Assembly (NCBI GenBank): GCA_019055375.1
Contig: JAHQIW010007200.1
Location: 248,001-312,000 of the forward strand
Direction: 5' to 3'
From: Parelaphostrongylus tenuis
Taxonomy: Eukaryota > Nematoda > Chromadorea > Rhabditida > Metastrongylidae
Length of the DNA stretch: 64,000 nucleotides
Shown here: positions 32,785-44,235 of the stretch, one piece after another
How positions within the stretch are numbered: the stretch's first letter is position 1
Layout: every line of letters starts with the position of its first letter
Position numbers and translations under genes: made by a program
The notes under the pieces: generated by a model
The model's input: the letters and a program-made list of their open reading frames with translations, nothing else
Database searches by the model: none
Told to the model about the DNA's origin: nothing

Positions 32785-32935
32785 TACAGTAGTGTAACGG
32801 ATAGAGCACGCATTCCCGGGAATAGTGAGGTGTGGGTTCTAGTCCCGCCTGATGCGAAAGTTTTGCACAACACTCTACATCATTAGGTATATATTTGTAA
32901 CATCATACCACCGCTAGAAGCGGCTAAATAAAAAG
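32785..32935 (+). mobile_element. SINE family E copy, 5' truncated
   Basis: It starts at the tRNA-like body (CAGTAGTGTAACGGATAGAG) and runs through the T-arm GTGGGTTCTAGTCCCGC to the CCGCTAGAAGCGG hairpin and a TAAATAAAAAG tail. It is inverted relative to the copy at 32480-32745. Confidence 0.75.
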
Positions 32936-32964
32936 AATCTTGTTTGATCTTCAATACCCAATAT

Positions 32965-33215
32965 CTGTCAGCTTGACGGTTCAATGTCAGACCGACTACC
33001 CGGACTAGGCCGTTAACGGCTGGCGGCTGACAGATAGATGCGCTGTAACGTAGAAAGAGTGATGTGCAAAATGGGAGTCAGTAGTGTAACGCATAGAGCA
33101 CGCATTCCCGGAAAGAGTGGGGTGCGGGTTCTAGTCCCGCCTGACGCGAAAGTTTGGCACATAACTCTACATCAGTGAGTATATTCGAAGCATCATAGTT
33201 AAATAAAAAGAATTT
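32965..33215 (+). mobile_element. SINE family E copy, nearly full-length
   Basis: It has the CTGTCAGC..GGCGGCTGACAG head, GCGCTGTAACGTAGAAAGAG, a tRNA-like body at about 33075-33147, and a tail TTAAATAAAAAG without the CCGCTAG hairpin. Together with the two preceding copies it forms an inverted SINE array. Confidence 0.75.
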
Positions 33216-33439
33216 CATTTGCACTGCTTTGACTGCACCTCCATCGCTTGATGCAATACCAGGAACCCTGGGTCTGGACATCGGCTGCGGTAGAGTAAGC
33301 CATGGCAACAGGCAAAGTGAAGCCGGAGACGGTGAAGGTCCTAATGCTCACTGTAGCAAATTCTTGAAAGTTCCATTTTTTGACACCTTTGTGACGTTTT
33401 CATTGATAATTGTATGTGTTCATCTAATTATTAATTTCA

Positions 33440-33905
33440 GCTCCAGCGTGCCTATTGTATGATCTGCGTATGTATATGCGCCATTATTGAGAGAAAAGGT
33501 TTGCCGATTCTCAAAGTCATCGATAAGATTAATGAGGGTGAAGGTGCTGGTACGACGACAAAATCGACTATGGGCAGATGGTTTGAGCGATCGAAGGAAG
33601 GCTATTTTAATCTCGAGGACACGCCATGTTTCAACCAGCTTTCTATTTGAATGAAAGTGACTTGGAAGCCTTTCTGGATACTGAGCACTCTGTTTACAGT
33701 TCAGACGTTGCTCTATCCGGGCCTATTTCAATCAGTTCAACATTTTTTCAGATAGCCGTGGATTTGGGTCATTATATAAGTTGAAGAAGTATGTCAAGAG
33801 TTTTGCAATTCAAAGGAGCCTGAATAGTACCTCGAGCAGATCTGGAATATTACAAAATGATGGCAGAATGTAGGAAACCATACTGGTCTATACTTTGGTG
33901 AGTAG
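33440..33905 (+). mobile_element. Internally deleted mariner
   Basis: The first part encodes the N-terminal DNA-binding region: INEGEGAGTTTKSTMGRWFE, RSKEGYFNLEDTP, then in another frame ESDLEAFLDTEHSVYSSDVA. At about 33775 this joins directly to the C-terminal end, VEEVCQEFCNSKEPE, YLEQIW, LYFG. The entire catalytic middle is missing. The element is about 0.47 kb, a typical internal-deletion derivative. Confidence 0.8.
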
Positions 33906-34004
33906 TTGTTGTTGCTTTTGTCGTTATTTTATGCATAAAAGGAAACTTTCAAAGACTTCTCAAAGCTTTTTGCGCAATCCTAGATACTAATCGAATGATT
34001 ATGC

Positions 34005-34445
34005 ATATGCCAGATAATCACTTTTTGAGCCACGCATGTGATCCGTTATATAGGATTGACTTATAGATCCCGATAGACGTGTTTCGACATTGACAGTCTC
34101 ATAAGTCAGGCGGTATCTTTTCGTCTTTTGTCAATCCTCTCGGGTTGCTCAGTCCCCTAGACCAAAAGTAGGCGACGACGAACTATTTACACTACTTATC
34201 AAGTGAAATTATCACTGAATAGACAGTGTTGTACACTCGATTACTCTTGGCTGATATCTTTAATATGTCATAGCTTTAATATGTCACGACCGACTGAGAC
34301 TGTCAAGGTCGAAATACGGGTATCGGGCTCAATAAGCCAACCCTATATAACAGACCGCACGCGTGGCTCAAAAAGTGATTATCTGGCATATTGAAATTTG
34401 AGCGTGGTCTTAAGAAAACACTCGAAACGAAAGGTATGCATATAT
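34005..34445. repeat. Family A cluster, divergent units
   Basis: A minus unit (about 34015-34260) and a plus partial unit (about 34285-34440) are arranged outward as in the other clusters. The minus core reads CUUAUGA and the plus core has lost two bases of CUGANGA, so both ribozymes are damaged. Confidence 0.75.
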
Positions 34446-34499
34446 ATAGCTTACGGAAAAGACTCTGGAAGCGAGCAAGCATCACACGTTCAGTTTATG

Positions 34500-34745
34500 A
34501 CATAACAGATGATATTCATATAACATTCATGGCACGGCAAATAACTTTGCAACATTTAACATAACATAACATAGCATAATATATATAACCTTATTACAGA
34601 TTTAGCATATACCATATTGTATATTACATATTGGATATGCCATAAAACGTATATGACATAAAACATGCTATCATATAACATATAGTCTTCTGGATATATT
34701 ATACAACATATAACATAAACGACATACAACGTATAACACGCCTGA
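34500..34745. repeat. ACATA-rich low-complexity tract
   Basis: Repeated variants of ATAACATA, CATAAAAC and ATATGACATA over about 240 bp. AT-rich simple sequence; no gene. Confidence 0.7.
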
Positions 34746-34749
34746 TTTC

Positions 34750-35290
34750 AACCCTAATACTATCGTTTTGTGAACGGCTCTGCAATGGATTCTGTTGGTG
34801 TACGCATGAATAGTTTTGCTCATAGTATTCCAATTATTTACAAATACAATTTTTATCCTTGTGATGCCATCAAATGAAATCACTTTGCCTCCAACCAGGC
34901 ATCTTCAGCGTTTCCAGAACAAAGAAAGTCATGCATACACAACGCATCAAATACGAGTCCTTATCTTAACGAAAGAGTTCATGCGGATTTCGCTTGTTTT
35001 TCTAAAAGTTTAACTCGAGTGTGAAAGACAACAGTTTGTGTGTTCTTCAGAAATAATGATCTCATCACCTTTCTCCAATTCTTTTTACAACGAGTTTTTC
35101 ATGTCTGGCCAATTCACTATGCATACTTTTGAGTGTTGTTCTAGAAAATTCTCCTTCATAGCATTAAAAGTAACATTTTTATAGTCTTTTGATCCACTGT
35201 TGCTTGGATACTTCAATAAAACATTCAATATATGAAGTCTTCGAGAATGTTCTTGGCCTTCTTCTTGAGGTTGTCACGTTAGATTCCGTT
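34750..35290. other. No recognisable gene
   Basis: AT-rich spacer. Overlapping ORFs at 34671-35013 have no recognised features. Confidence 0.35.
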
Positions 35291-35293
35291 TGT

Positions 35294-35334
35294 GGCTTAC
35301 GGGCGGTTTCGGCTGCATAGCCATCATCAGAGCC
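35294..35334 (-). ncRNA. Hammerhead ribozyme candidate, Penelope type
   Basis: Minus strand: GGCU, CUGAUGA, one extra base, GGCU/AGCC with an AUGC loop, GAA, AC, CGCCC loop, GU, A, AGCC. CUGAUGA and GAA are intact, and stems I and II are perfect four-pair helices. Stem III has two pairs with a five-base loop, and the cleavage triplet is GUA. One unpaired base sits between CUGAUGA and stem II, a deviation shared by all copies of this type. No Penelope coding remnant was seen beside it. Confidence 0.6.
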
Positions 35335-35344
35335 GCTTCCTCTC

Positions 35345-36845
35345 ATGATAGAGGTAAGGAGTTGGAGAACAGTAGCTCTAGCCGAGAAAAATCATGACTG
35401 CCAGCATATTTACAGTCGATGCCTTGAGGTTGGTACGAACGATTTTCATACTTTTTCTATTAATTTGAGCGATATGTCAGTTTATTTCGCGCCATATCAC
35501 ATTATGAGGTATCCATCGACACCTTCCTATGTTTCCTCCGTCTAGTTTAGCATGAATGATATCGTGGAGAACTCATCAAGCATGTTTTTCCAGAACGGTT
35601 TTATTTTTATATAAGAAGACCGCGTTTTGATTTCAGACTAAATTAAGCAAAAACTCTTCAATATACAGTCTGAAGTTGTAGAAGCCAAATCTTCTCTCAA
35701 AAGCAACCCTCTTCTGAAATTTTGCTACGAAAAGCGGCTACACATTCTGAAATCTTTTTAGCTCCTCAATCTAGCAGTCATAATGCAAAAGCAAACAAGT
35801 CAACGAACTTTGAGGATTAACGTTTTTTTCGTGGTAGCTACGTTTCATCACATAGCAAAGACAAATGGCGCTCAGCATAATTGCAATGTGGCCTCATTGC
35901 AAGCAAACTGACGCATAGATTAGTGCCATTGAAAATCATTCTTCATGATTAGTGATTACGGTGGGTAGCTCTAAACGCTGCAGTAGCAACGGTGAAATAT
36001 CACGCGCAATTCTTAGCTCGACCCCGGATGGAAACCACCAATGCTGCCGACATTTTGAGCTTCACAGACTGCTACCAGTTTTTCGTTTGGAGTGCATGTT
36101 GGATGCTTGTGCTGATGATTTAGGAACGATCCAATAAAGTTATTCAAATTAAAATTTCAACGAGAACCAGCTCAATTCGTGCTCAGCAGCATTCACGACG
36201 AGGAAATAATACAACTACAGTCGAGCCCATGCAGTTGCAAACAATAAAATGGCAGGTGTAAAAAAAAGAAACTAATGTGAAAGAAGCGCAGGGGTCCGCC
36301 CAATATGTGTTGCCGCTTCACGCAAACAACGATATATGTGAATTGAAAATTATATTCCATCTTCAGTTTTTTACTGAATAATTTTTGTCTTCTGTCAACG
36401 TCAGTAGGTCCAATGATCGGACTGTGTAAAGCTCATTAGCACTTGGTAAATTTGACATTGCTCTAAGAAAAGGATACATTGACCGTCGCGCTCTCTGGTG
36501 CTGGTTCAGCCTATCACAGCTTCCTTAATTTCGGTGAGAATGACGACTTAAAATACGTCCAGCTAGTTGGTAAGGAAATGCACTAGAAACGTTGTGATTG
36601 TGGTTCCCATTGCACATCAGAGTAAAAAAAAAAGTGAAAAAAGTCATCAGAGTGAAATCGCTACATTTAAACGATTACGCGCGGTAACAGATAGCACAAC
36701 CGATGACGTAAAGGTTAACCAGCTGTACGACAAAACTGCCACATCCACCACACATGTAGACCTTTCGCCTACCTTCTATCACTTTTTCTAACATCTTCAC
36801 AATTTGTCTATCCGAAGTTGATTTTCGGGCAACTTGGAAAAGAAT
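35345..36845. other. No recognisable gene
   Basis: AT-rich. ORFs at 35345-35545, 35952-36137 and 36567-36791 (all plus) have no recognised motifs. Confidence 0.35.
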
Positions 36846-36849
36846 AAGT

Positions 36850-36960
36850 CGAGAATGAATCCCACCTGAAGCAAATATTTTTGCACACCACTCTACATTA
36901 TTGGGTTTGTTGTAACATCACACCACTGCATTAGGCGGTCAAATAAAATGAACTCTAGTT
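36850..36960 (+). mobile_element. SINE family E tail fragment
   Basis: It keeps CCCACCTGAAGCAAATATTT, the CACTCTACAT..GTAACATCACACCAC block and a GGTCAAATAAAAT tail. These match the ends of the family E copies at 32.5-33.2 kb. The tRNA-like head is missing. Confidence 0.55.
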
Positions 36961-37639
36961 AAATAAGTCCTTCATTGTTGAAAATAAAAATAATATCTGA
37001 ATTGATTGATAAAGTTGTATCTGAGACGAAATGCACCATTTAGAAAATTAGAAAAGGACTAGTATACCTGATGCTAACACGCAAGACCCGCTCTAACATT
37101 CACTTACATACGTACCATTAACAGAAACTGTTGTTGAAGAAGCTTACTTTGGAATGACGATTGTTTTAGAGCACCTCTACTAAAGGAAATGCTGTTCACA
37201 GGAAATTCTATTGAGGATATTAAAAGCTGGAGACTTATGCCACGTATCTACTCATCGCTAGCAAATTATGCATAAGTTTAAACACTGAAGTTTTCTGACC
37301 AGGGTCAATACCAAGCAACTGAACAGCATGATCATCGCTGCATTTTAACTAAATTTCTCAAACTTATTTTATCAGATATTATGCATTGACAAATGCGTTG
37401 TAATATTTTTTATATCAAATGTGGTCAGAGAGTAACCTTCTTGTTGAGGATCGAAGTGTTTTTTTCCTGCCATTTTCAAATGTTATCAGTGCGATTATCG
37501 TATTAAGACTATTTATCTCTCTCAACTCATGAATGTATAGTATACATATCATTGTTTGATTATTGCATTACTTGAAAACTTGAACGGTACGTATTCGCAA
37601 ATTATGCGGATTCAAGCACTTGAAATTGAGCTGGTTTAG

Positions 37640-37985
37640 TTTTGTTTTAAATTTGTTTTTTGTTTTTTCTTTTTGTTTTTTTTTTGTTTGGTTTTATTTT
37701 ACTCCCTGAAGTCCCGAGGTAGGGCTAACGAAAGCTCTTCAGGTTGTCACCACATTAGATAAGTTGCCGGCCCTTGTGAATAAGAGGGTGACAACCACTT
37801 TACGGCAAGTAGCTATCAAGGCGGCGATCATTCCTGGCACGGTTTACTCTAGATGGGCTTAGCGAGTGAGATCGCCGAACTCCTTATCGGCTTGGGTGGC
37901 CCTCCTGGGTATTGAGCACCTCGCTGCACTTCGCAGTACGTCATCCAGGAACACCTCCCAGCCACGATGGGGCAGTTAACTGTTT
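37640..37985. repeat. T-rich run followed by GC-rich block
   Basis: A GTTTTTT-type run (37640-37695) leads into about 285 bp that is clearly richer in GC than its surroundings (starting CCCTGAAGTCCCGAGGTAGG). A short part, AAGTTGxCxGCCCTTGTG, recurs at about 55410-55430. This suggests a dispersed repeat with a poly-T end. Identity unknown. Confidence 0.45.
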
Positions 37986-39180
37986 AGGAGGATTGTAGCA
38001 TTGTGCATACTATACAGCAAACAATTTTTTTCAGAGCTTTGTGTTCTATATTAATTCTCGAATTACGCTTCGGTGCCAGATAGTCTGTTATAATATACGA
38101 AACGATATGGCACGACGGTTCCTCTTGATTAAAAAAATCGTTCGAAATTTGATTCCTCAGTATAACATATCTAGAGCTGTTAAGCTGCTTTTTGGATTAC
38201 TTTGCAGATAAATGGTATATGAAATGCTGTTAGCGCATATGTTCAGAGTTGATGTTACTAATCAACTTTGACGCACATTCTTTCCGAGTGTGTTTTTTTT
38301 TGGCCCTAGAGAGCTCATTTGCTATGTTTTCTTTATTGCATGGCTAAATTATTAGGTGTAATTCTTGCTCCATGTGTAGTCATAAAAAGGTTCTTTTAAA
38401 CAATCAGTAGTTCACACAAAGGTAGTTAGTTAGTAGTCAATAGTCATTGGAGACGAATTTCTTTACTCAAACAATATATGGCAAAATTAAGTCACAAATG
38501 ATCACCATGGAGATTAGGCTAGCATGTATTTGCGACAGAAAATTTGCTCAAAGAATTTGCAGAATTGATTGATTTCTAAATGAGGAGTGCGTAGCGTAAT
38601 ATTTACTTTTCGCGCTAGGCTCACTGAGCTCTCAATTCGTGGAATCAGTCGGCTAGCATCGGATTTGTCTGAGAGGATAAAGCATCAAAATTCACGGTTC
38701 TCGAATGAAATCATAGCGCATCCTTCATGGAATGACCAAAGTCCTGAGGTTTATCCTCTATCTTCTAATTGCCAACCTGTGAAGAATACGACGCTTCCTG
38801 ACGCAGTTTTTCGGCTAGAGTAAAAATATTGCTGCCACTTGAAATCTTGAAAATTCATTTCCTCGAGTTTTTTGGAGCTCTCGAAAATTTCTAATAACAC
38901 TAGTGAATGTTATGCTATTTTTAACCACTGCAATGGGATTTGAAATCTTTGCCACAGATATTCTGCTGTCATGCAACCACTGAGATGCTGAGGTACTTGG
39001 AAAACTCAAAGCCTGACTAGCCTCTTTGCTATTAAGAATCTATCAAGAAAAGACAGGCAGTAAAAATTTCAAAACTTGTGCTTTCTTTTGTTTGTTTCTA
39101 AGAAAGGCAAGTGTTAACGTTCCTTTTAAGAATTTTCCAATTTTGATCCGTATAAAGTCAAGTAAAACACTCTGTTCTGG
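37985..39180. other. No recognisable gene
   Basis: AT-rich region upstream of the chemoreceptor pseudogene. The ORF at 38587-38823 (+) has no recognised motif. Confidence 0.35.
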
Positions 39181-39188
39181 GAAACATT

Positions 39189-40917
39189 ATGAGTGAGTAC
39201 GACTATCGGTTTTACAACCATTTTTTCATATTCTACATTTCCCTAGGCACTCACTCTTGCTGCTGCAATCGCAGATAATGCTGGTGAAAATTTCATTTCT
39301 CAATATTTTCAAAGAATTACGTTGAAGAATTACACCTCCGTAATTTGTAGAGCTGAAAGAAACGTGAAACTACTTATACAACTTCTTTACAAAGCTATGC
39401 TTACTACGACTGCAGGTGATTCGAGATCCAAATATTTATGGATTCGTTCTGCCTATGGCCTCATCTTCTGTGACTCCAATGCTGATGCTTTGAGTTGTGG
39501 AACTGCGGTTGCTGTCGTAATTATCACTCTTCACACTCCTGTCATTCATCCAACGATTAGCGTCTAGCATCTAGGGTTAGCATCTACGTTTGTATGTCGT
39601 TCTGAATTCCTAAGAAGTTAACGAAATCAAAATTTTTGAGAGAAATTACCGCTCGCTGGAATTTTCTAGCTGTGAAAGGTTAACTTAGGGTATTATGGTG
39701 CGCCTGACAGACTTTCCTGTGTAAAGCGTTGTACCTCGCTCCCTAGCCAACTGCGATATTTGATTCTTGCTAGAATTTTCCTTTATCATCTGCAAATTTC
39801 AGTTTTCATCGCTACGAATTGACTGGCAAGCACAGGAACAAAAAATACAGATGAGTTTCAAATAAACTTCATTACACAGTTTTTTAATCAGATTGGTTTG
39901 ATTACTGGGGGCACTTTTTCAAGCATATTATGCCGTGGAATATCCAACAATCCTTATCCTATTCATTAATCGACTCATTGCAGTGATTTTTGCAAAGGAA
40001 ATGGGTTTAATGCTTGACGAAAAGAAAACTACGGAGCGAAAAATCAAGAACCTTTGTTTAACTAGTTTAATTCCCTTAGATCATTTAGTATCTTTCAACG
40101 AAGCATTGTTTTTGAAATATTATTTCATTAAGATAACTTTGATTTGGTGCTCCTGTTTCGTGTTCCAGATGGCGTTATTTATCTCTGTGGAGATATTCAG
40201 CTGTAATTTGGTACGAACGTTCCAAGATTCGCTTTCAAATGTCAGTTTGATTAACTGTTATACATCATGGTTAGACTCGTAACTAGCTAGATTTTATTCT
40301 TCAAAACATTTAAAAGTAATTTCTAATGGAGCCATGTACATTCTTTTATGCCCTATTTAGATGGCGTGTTGAATGCAAGAAATCTTATCTTCTGTGAATT
40401 CTATCTGGCATCTCACGGCCCACTCCGTCGGATTTGAATAGCTGACATAAACGATTCAGTGACTCGCTCTTAGGATGTACTAAATAATTTGTGATGCCTA
40501 ACCTCTTACAGGTGAAACGTTCTTTGCCGGCCTCCCAAGCTTTATAGACTTCTCCTTGAGTGAATTCGTGTGTATTTCAAGTTTCATCAGCTACTCCATC
40601 ATCGTCCTTTCTACTATGCAACGTATGATGTTTTATTTTCGGCTATTTTTCTTACCATTTCTCATCCTACAATATTCGTGACATAGGCGATGTTTGTAAC
40701 AGATTTGCTTTGATCGTGTATGGTTCACCGACAACGCACTAAAGTTCTCCGAGTGGAACTCACACTTATACTTCACTCCTTCAAGATACTGATGTTTTCG
40801 ACAGTCCTGCTTTATCTTTGGTCTCATATGTCTGACTCTGCACACTACAGTCACATCATTCATTCTCTCTTCGCTTCAAATCTGGTGCAACACCTGTTTC
40901 TTTGTTGATAACAAATG
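39189..40917 (+). pseudogene. 7TM chemoreceptor pseudogene (paralogue)
   Basis: It aligns exon by exon with the gene at 10.15-13.57 kb: about 39189-39283, 39416-39566, 39905-40033, 40133-40240, 40512-40622 and 40729-40917. Lesions are visible in most exons. One base is missing in exon 1 after ISLG, and one is missing early in exon 2 (CGAGATCC for CGACGATCC). The exon 3 donor GT is GA, the exon 5 end has an extra base, the exon 6 acceptor CAG is CAC, and one base is missing before the TM7 region. Conserved pieces remain, such as ALFQAYYAVEYPTILIL, SEFVCISSFISYS and VELTLILHSFKILMFS. It is clearly homologous and clearly dead. Confidence 0.85.
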
Positions 40918-40919
40918 GG

Positions 40920-41390
40920 TACAATGTGCAAATCATAGATGAACACAGTTAAACAGCGATTAACAATTATGTGTATGGATATGATAGCAAAACGATGATC
41001 GTGAGCTTACTATATGATGATTCAGCCACGCTGATCTTCAAACCACCTTGACACTGAGTACGATAGGGTTACGGCGCTAAGCCCGTCTCATCGCACGCGT
41101 GAACAACAGTTCATTGTGCCAAGTGCTTGATGATGCCCCATCGGGGAGAAGGTTGTTGACTTGCTCCTTTCGTACGAGGCTCCACAGCGGTTTCTTTGTT
41201 TTCAGTACAACATGCGCCATAACATTAACGCACCATATCATACCATTTCTTTAGCACTAAACCCAGTACTTTTCTAGCAATCAATTCGTTTTTCGCCTTC
41301 TTTTGAACGGCGTAGAATACTAGTTGAGCGAGTCTTCTTACAATCTCAAGGATAGCCCTGCTGTGGGGTTCCATAAAGTGCTGTTACTAA
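40920..41390. other. Spacer with GC-rich patch
   Basis: A GC-richer patch at about 41035-41220 (around GGCGCTAAGCCCGTCTC) contrasts with its surroundings, but I could not match it to anything in the window. Confidence 0.3.
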
Positions 41391-41394
41391 GTGC

Positions 41395-41480
41395 TGGAGA
41401 GAGGCGGGGGTGGAGTCGGCCCCACCGAGCATCACAACCACTCGACCACGGCACCTCCTACCTCCCCCCACCCTATCACA
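41395..41480 (-). mobile_element. tRNA(Ser/Leu)-like SINE copy
   Basis: Minus strand: GGTGCCGTGGTCGAGTGGTT contains an A-box TGGTCGAGTGG, followed by a GACTCCACCCCCGCC end. It is related to 29545-29660 and shares the GGAGAGAGG..GGGGTGGA GC-rich block with family B. Confidence 0.55.
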
Positions 41481-41639
41481 GCATATCACATATAGTAATA
41501 CCGTGACACAAGCAACGCAATTTGCACCATGCATTCAACATTCTGTTTCGTATCAGAGAATAGTGTTTTTTGATAGTAAAGCGTTTTTTCTGGTTTTTTT
41601 TTGTAACAAATGCGCATAAGAAGAACCTTTAATGTCAAT

Positions 41640-41869
41640 CGATACCAAAAGTCGGCTATGAAGCTTCGTGGTACGTGATCGAGCCAGAAAATTTCCCCGT
41701 GGACAGCATTACCAACCACTCGGCACTACGGGCTGCCCTCCGAGCGCTACCGCCGGACGGGGCTAAATCCGTGGCAGTGTCTTTCGAAAATATTAATACA
41801 ACGTTAGTGGTTTCCTTTGCGGACGACAAATATTTTCTGTTGACGATCATGGCTACGATGAGACGCTAG
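41640..41869 (+). other. GC-richer ORF, unrecognised
   Basis: A frame open from about 41639 to a stop at 41869 encodes VIEPENFPVDSITNHSALRA, then ALPPDGAKSVAVSFEN and VVSFADDKYFLL. It is GC-richer than its neighbours and looks protein-like. It has no initiator ATG and no clear splice sites, and the minus strand is open as well. It could be an exon or part of a mobile element. Function unknown. Confidence 0.25.
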
Positions 41870-42750
41870 CGACGCGTTCGAAAGCTTACGTAGTAGGTTT
41901 CTGAAAAATTAGACATTTCTTTCCAGGAAATGGGGTTTCATTGTCACCAGATGTTCAGTCATGATAGAACAAGCTTCAACAAAGTGATTTTTTGTTGAAA
42001 CAACGCTTGTGCTTCGTCCGTGTTGCATTGAGGAAAAAAGCCACATCTTTGTAAAGAGGCTATTTTTTTGAACTTCCACTGCCAATTTCTATGCTGTTTT
42101 ACTTATATTTATCCACATTTCAAACACATCTATTATTTATATCTTCTGTCAACATGGAATAGTTTTTGTTTTAGCGTAAATCAACAAATAGTCGTGTAAC
42201 AAGTCACGTTATCAGATCCCATTTTTGAAATTAGATATTATGACAAGAATCTTTTACCTTTATATCTGTTATTGCATATAGTACACAAAATTCATCACAA
42301 TGATTCAATAATGGAAAACATGATGTTTGTCAGACATGGTGGTGCTCGTTGCATGCGATCTCACTTTATCGATAACTTTCAATAGTTTTTTGATTACTGG
42401 TGTACTTCAAAAAATTGGGAACTCCACTGGATTATATGAAAAAAAAACTTTGTTCTATCGTCCTATAAGCGCTACCTTTTACTTTGACATCGGATATGGT
42501 GCACCGATTTTTCCCTCCACGAGTTGATTTCCATCGAATGTCAGCACCGTCCTTTTCTGCACCTCGTCCACTTGCCATTTTACAGATGAGTTCAAGAGGA
42601 CCATCTTTAGCCAATTACAGCTTCCCATCAGTGCATCGGTCCTCACAGTCAGTCATCCGTCTACGATGCAACTCACCCTTGACTAGTACAATTCTGTGTA
42701 ATTTAATTTCTGTGTCGCATCTAGCAGTACAAGCTTTCTGCTGATAGTGA
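41870..42750. other. No recognisable gene
   Basis: Overlapping ORFs at 42432-42614 (-) and 42484-42744 (+) occupy a somewhat GC-richer patch but show no recognised domain. Confidence 0.3.
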
Positions 42751-42819
42751 CTTAGACGCTCGCGTGCAAGGAGGCTCGGCTAATGACGGTGCAGTGGATG
42801 CCCAGTTGAAAATGGTGCC

Positions 42820-42895
42820 GCACAAAATTCTTCCCTTGCCTACCCCTCCCTTTCCCTCTTCTCCCCCTCTCCCTCCGCCTCTCAAAAAGACAGTG
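42820..42895. repeat. Pyrimidine-rich tract
   Basis: About 60 bases of nearly pure C/T (TTCCCTTGCCTACCCCTCCC and on). It ends near a TCTCAAAAAGACAGTGACAG stretch that faintly resembles the family B SINE end. It may be the eroded end of such a SINE. Confidence 0.45.
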
Positions 42896-43515
42896 ACAGG
42901 TCTTCAAAGTGATCTGGTGCAACAAGCCAGCCATTTCTACAGACTGTTCATGAGGGATGATTGAGAAATGATTTTGGAGGAGATAAATATCAATGGACAT
43001 CAGAAAAACGACGAGTGTGAAAACACAATGATTGGCAAGATGAAAAAAGTCCTTGGCTTGAGCGTTCAGATGAGTGAAGAGCAACTGAGCGAAGTATAAA
43101 GATTATTGTAGCAGTTAGCCTTGCTTCCATAACATCAGTTTGAAACTGGGTATTATGGCAAGAGATAGATTGTGAAGGTCATAAATTGCTTGCATTAGAA
43201 GCTAAGTGAGTGGTGAGTTGCACCAAACACCTTAAACAATGATGCGCCCTCTGTCAACACTCTTCAAAGGACTTGCACGGATTTATGTTTCAAGAAAAAT
43301 GTATGCTGACGAGTTGATGTTGCAATCTAAATGCGCCAGTACATTCCTTGTTAGTGGAACATATATGGAAAAAAGCTGTTAGCCGTGATGAATGAGGGTA
43401 CACCTAGGAGACGATAACTCGCAGGCGCTGGCACGAATGCCTTAGACTTGCGGAAGTCTAACAGATCCTGTTGTGACGAGCCTAATGGAGAACTGCTAAA
43501 TGAAAAAAAGACTCA
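42895..43515. other. No recognisable gene
   Basis: Intergenic spacer. Nothing can be supported. Confidence 0.3.
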
Positions 43516-43520
43516 TTTGA

Positions 43521-43556
43521 GGCTGACGTTTCGGCAAATACGCCTCCTTCAGAAAG
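43521..43556 (-). ncRNA. Minimal hammerhead-like motif, Penelope type
   Basis: Minus strand: CUGAAGG, A, GGCG/UGCC with a UAUU loop, GAAACGUC, AGCC. The last base of CUGANGA is G, and the 5' half of stem I is lost. No adjacent Penelope coding sequence was recognised. Confidence 0.42.
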
Positions 43557-43559
43557 ACT

Positions 43560-44000
43560 TATCTTCACGGACAACTGGTGCGCTAGTGTTCCACTAGCCG
43601 AGACTGTATTGCAAACGGAGATTAACTTGACGGGACTTGCAAGAAGAGGGCAAAGCTTTGCCAGAAGAACTCATTCGAGAGAATCTGCGCAGGCATAAGT
43701 GGAAAGCGATACAGAGTCGGACTGGCTCGATGGCGCTCAAGTGGACGGATAAGATAGAAATCAGAATGGTTTTGGCGGCGTACGAATTTGCCATAGATCC
43801 ACGGACGAGAAATTCAGATATCAAAAAATTATATTTGGACAACCCTTAATGAATCTACTGCGCTATGTCCATAAAGTCAAGCTCAAACAATTCAACATTG
43901 ACGAGTCCGGCAAGTACGAATTTGTTACATCGATACTCTCTATAGTAAAGAGAGTGTGTGCTATAGTGTTGTTTTGCTTTTACGAAGGTCTTAGGTAATT
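43560..44000. other. No recognisable gene
   Basis: Two ORFs in opposite strands at 43594-43849 overlap almost completely. Neither has a recognised domain. Confidence 0.3.
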
Positions 44001-44002
44001 TT

Positions 44003-44235
44003 TCTCATTCAGAACATATCGTCGGCAATATTTCGAGTGTCAACAGGTGCTGCCGGGTTGTAGAGCCGCAGTGAAGCCGCAGATGAACATTCAAGTGAAG
44101 TAGTCAAAGTTTCTCAACAGTTTTCCTAAATTTATTTTTATTGCACTGCGATCGGATTTCTGATTGTCGTTGTGCATGTTATGCATACTGTTAACAATAA
44201 AGCAAATTTGATAATTATAACAAGATTAGTAGATT
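44003..44235. mobile_element. Element D, internal-deletion derivative
   Basis: The left part (CATTCAGAACATATCGTCGG) matches the left flank of the element at 14640-15545, and the right part (GCATGTTATGCATACTG) matches its right end. The inverted-repeat core and middle are missing, leaving about 230 bp. Confidence 0.5.

Noticed and set aside
32559..33147. Three tRNA-Ser genes
   Set aside because: Loop CCGGAAA lacks U33, there is no long variable arm, and all copies share long SINE flanks and A-rich tails.
39322..39567. 81-codon coding ORF
   Set aside because: It is the shifted reading of exon 2 of the chemoreceptor pseudogene, running out of its intron.
42820..42895. Polypyrimidine tract as a splice-regulatory element
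   Set aside because: No exon follows it; it is more simply a simple-sequence or SINE end.
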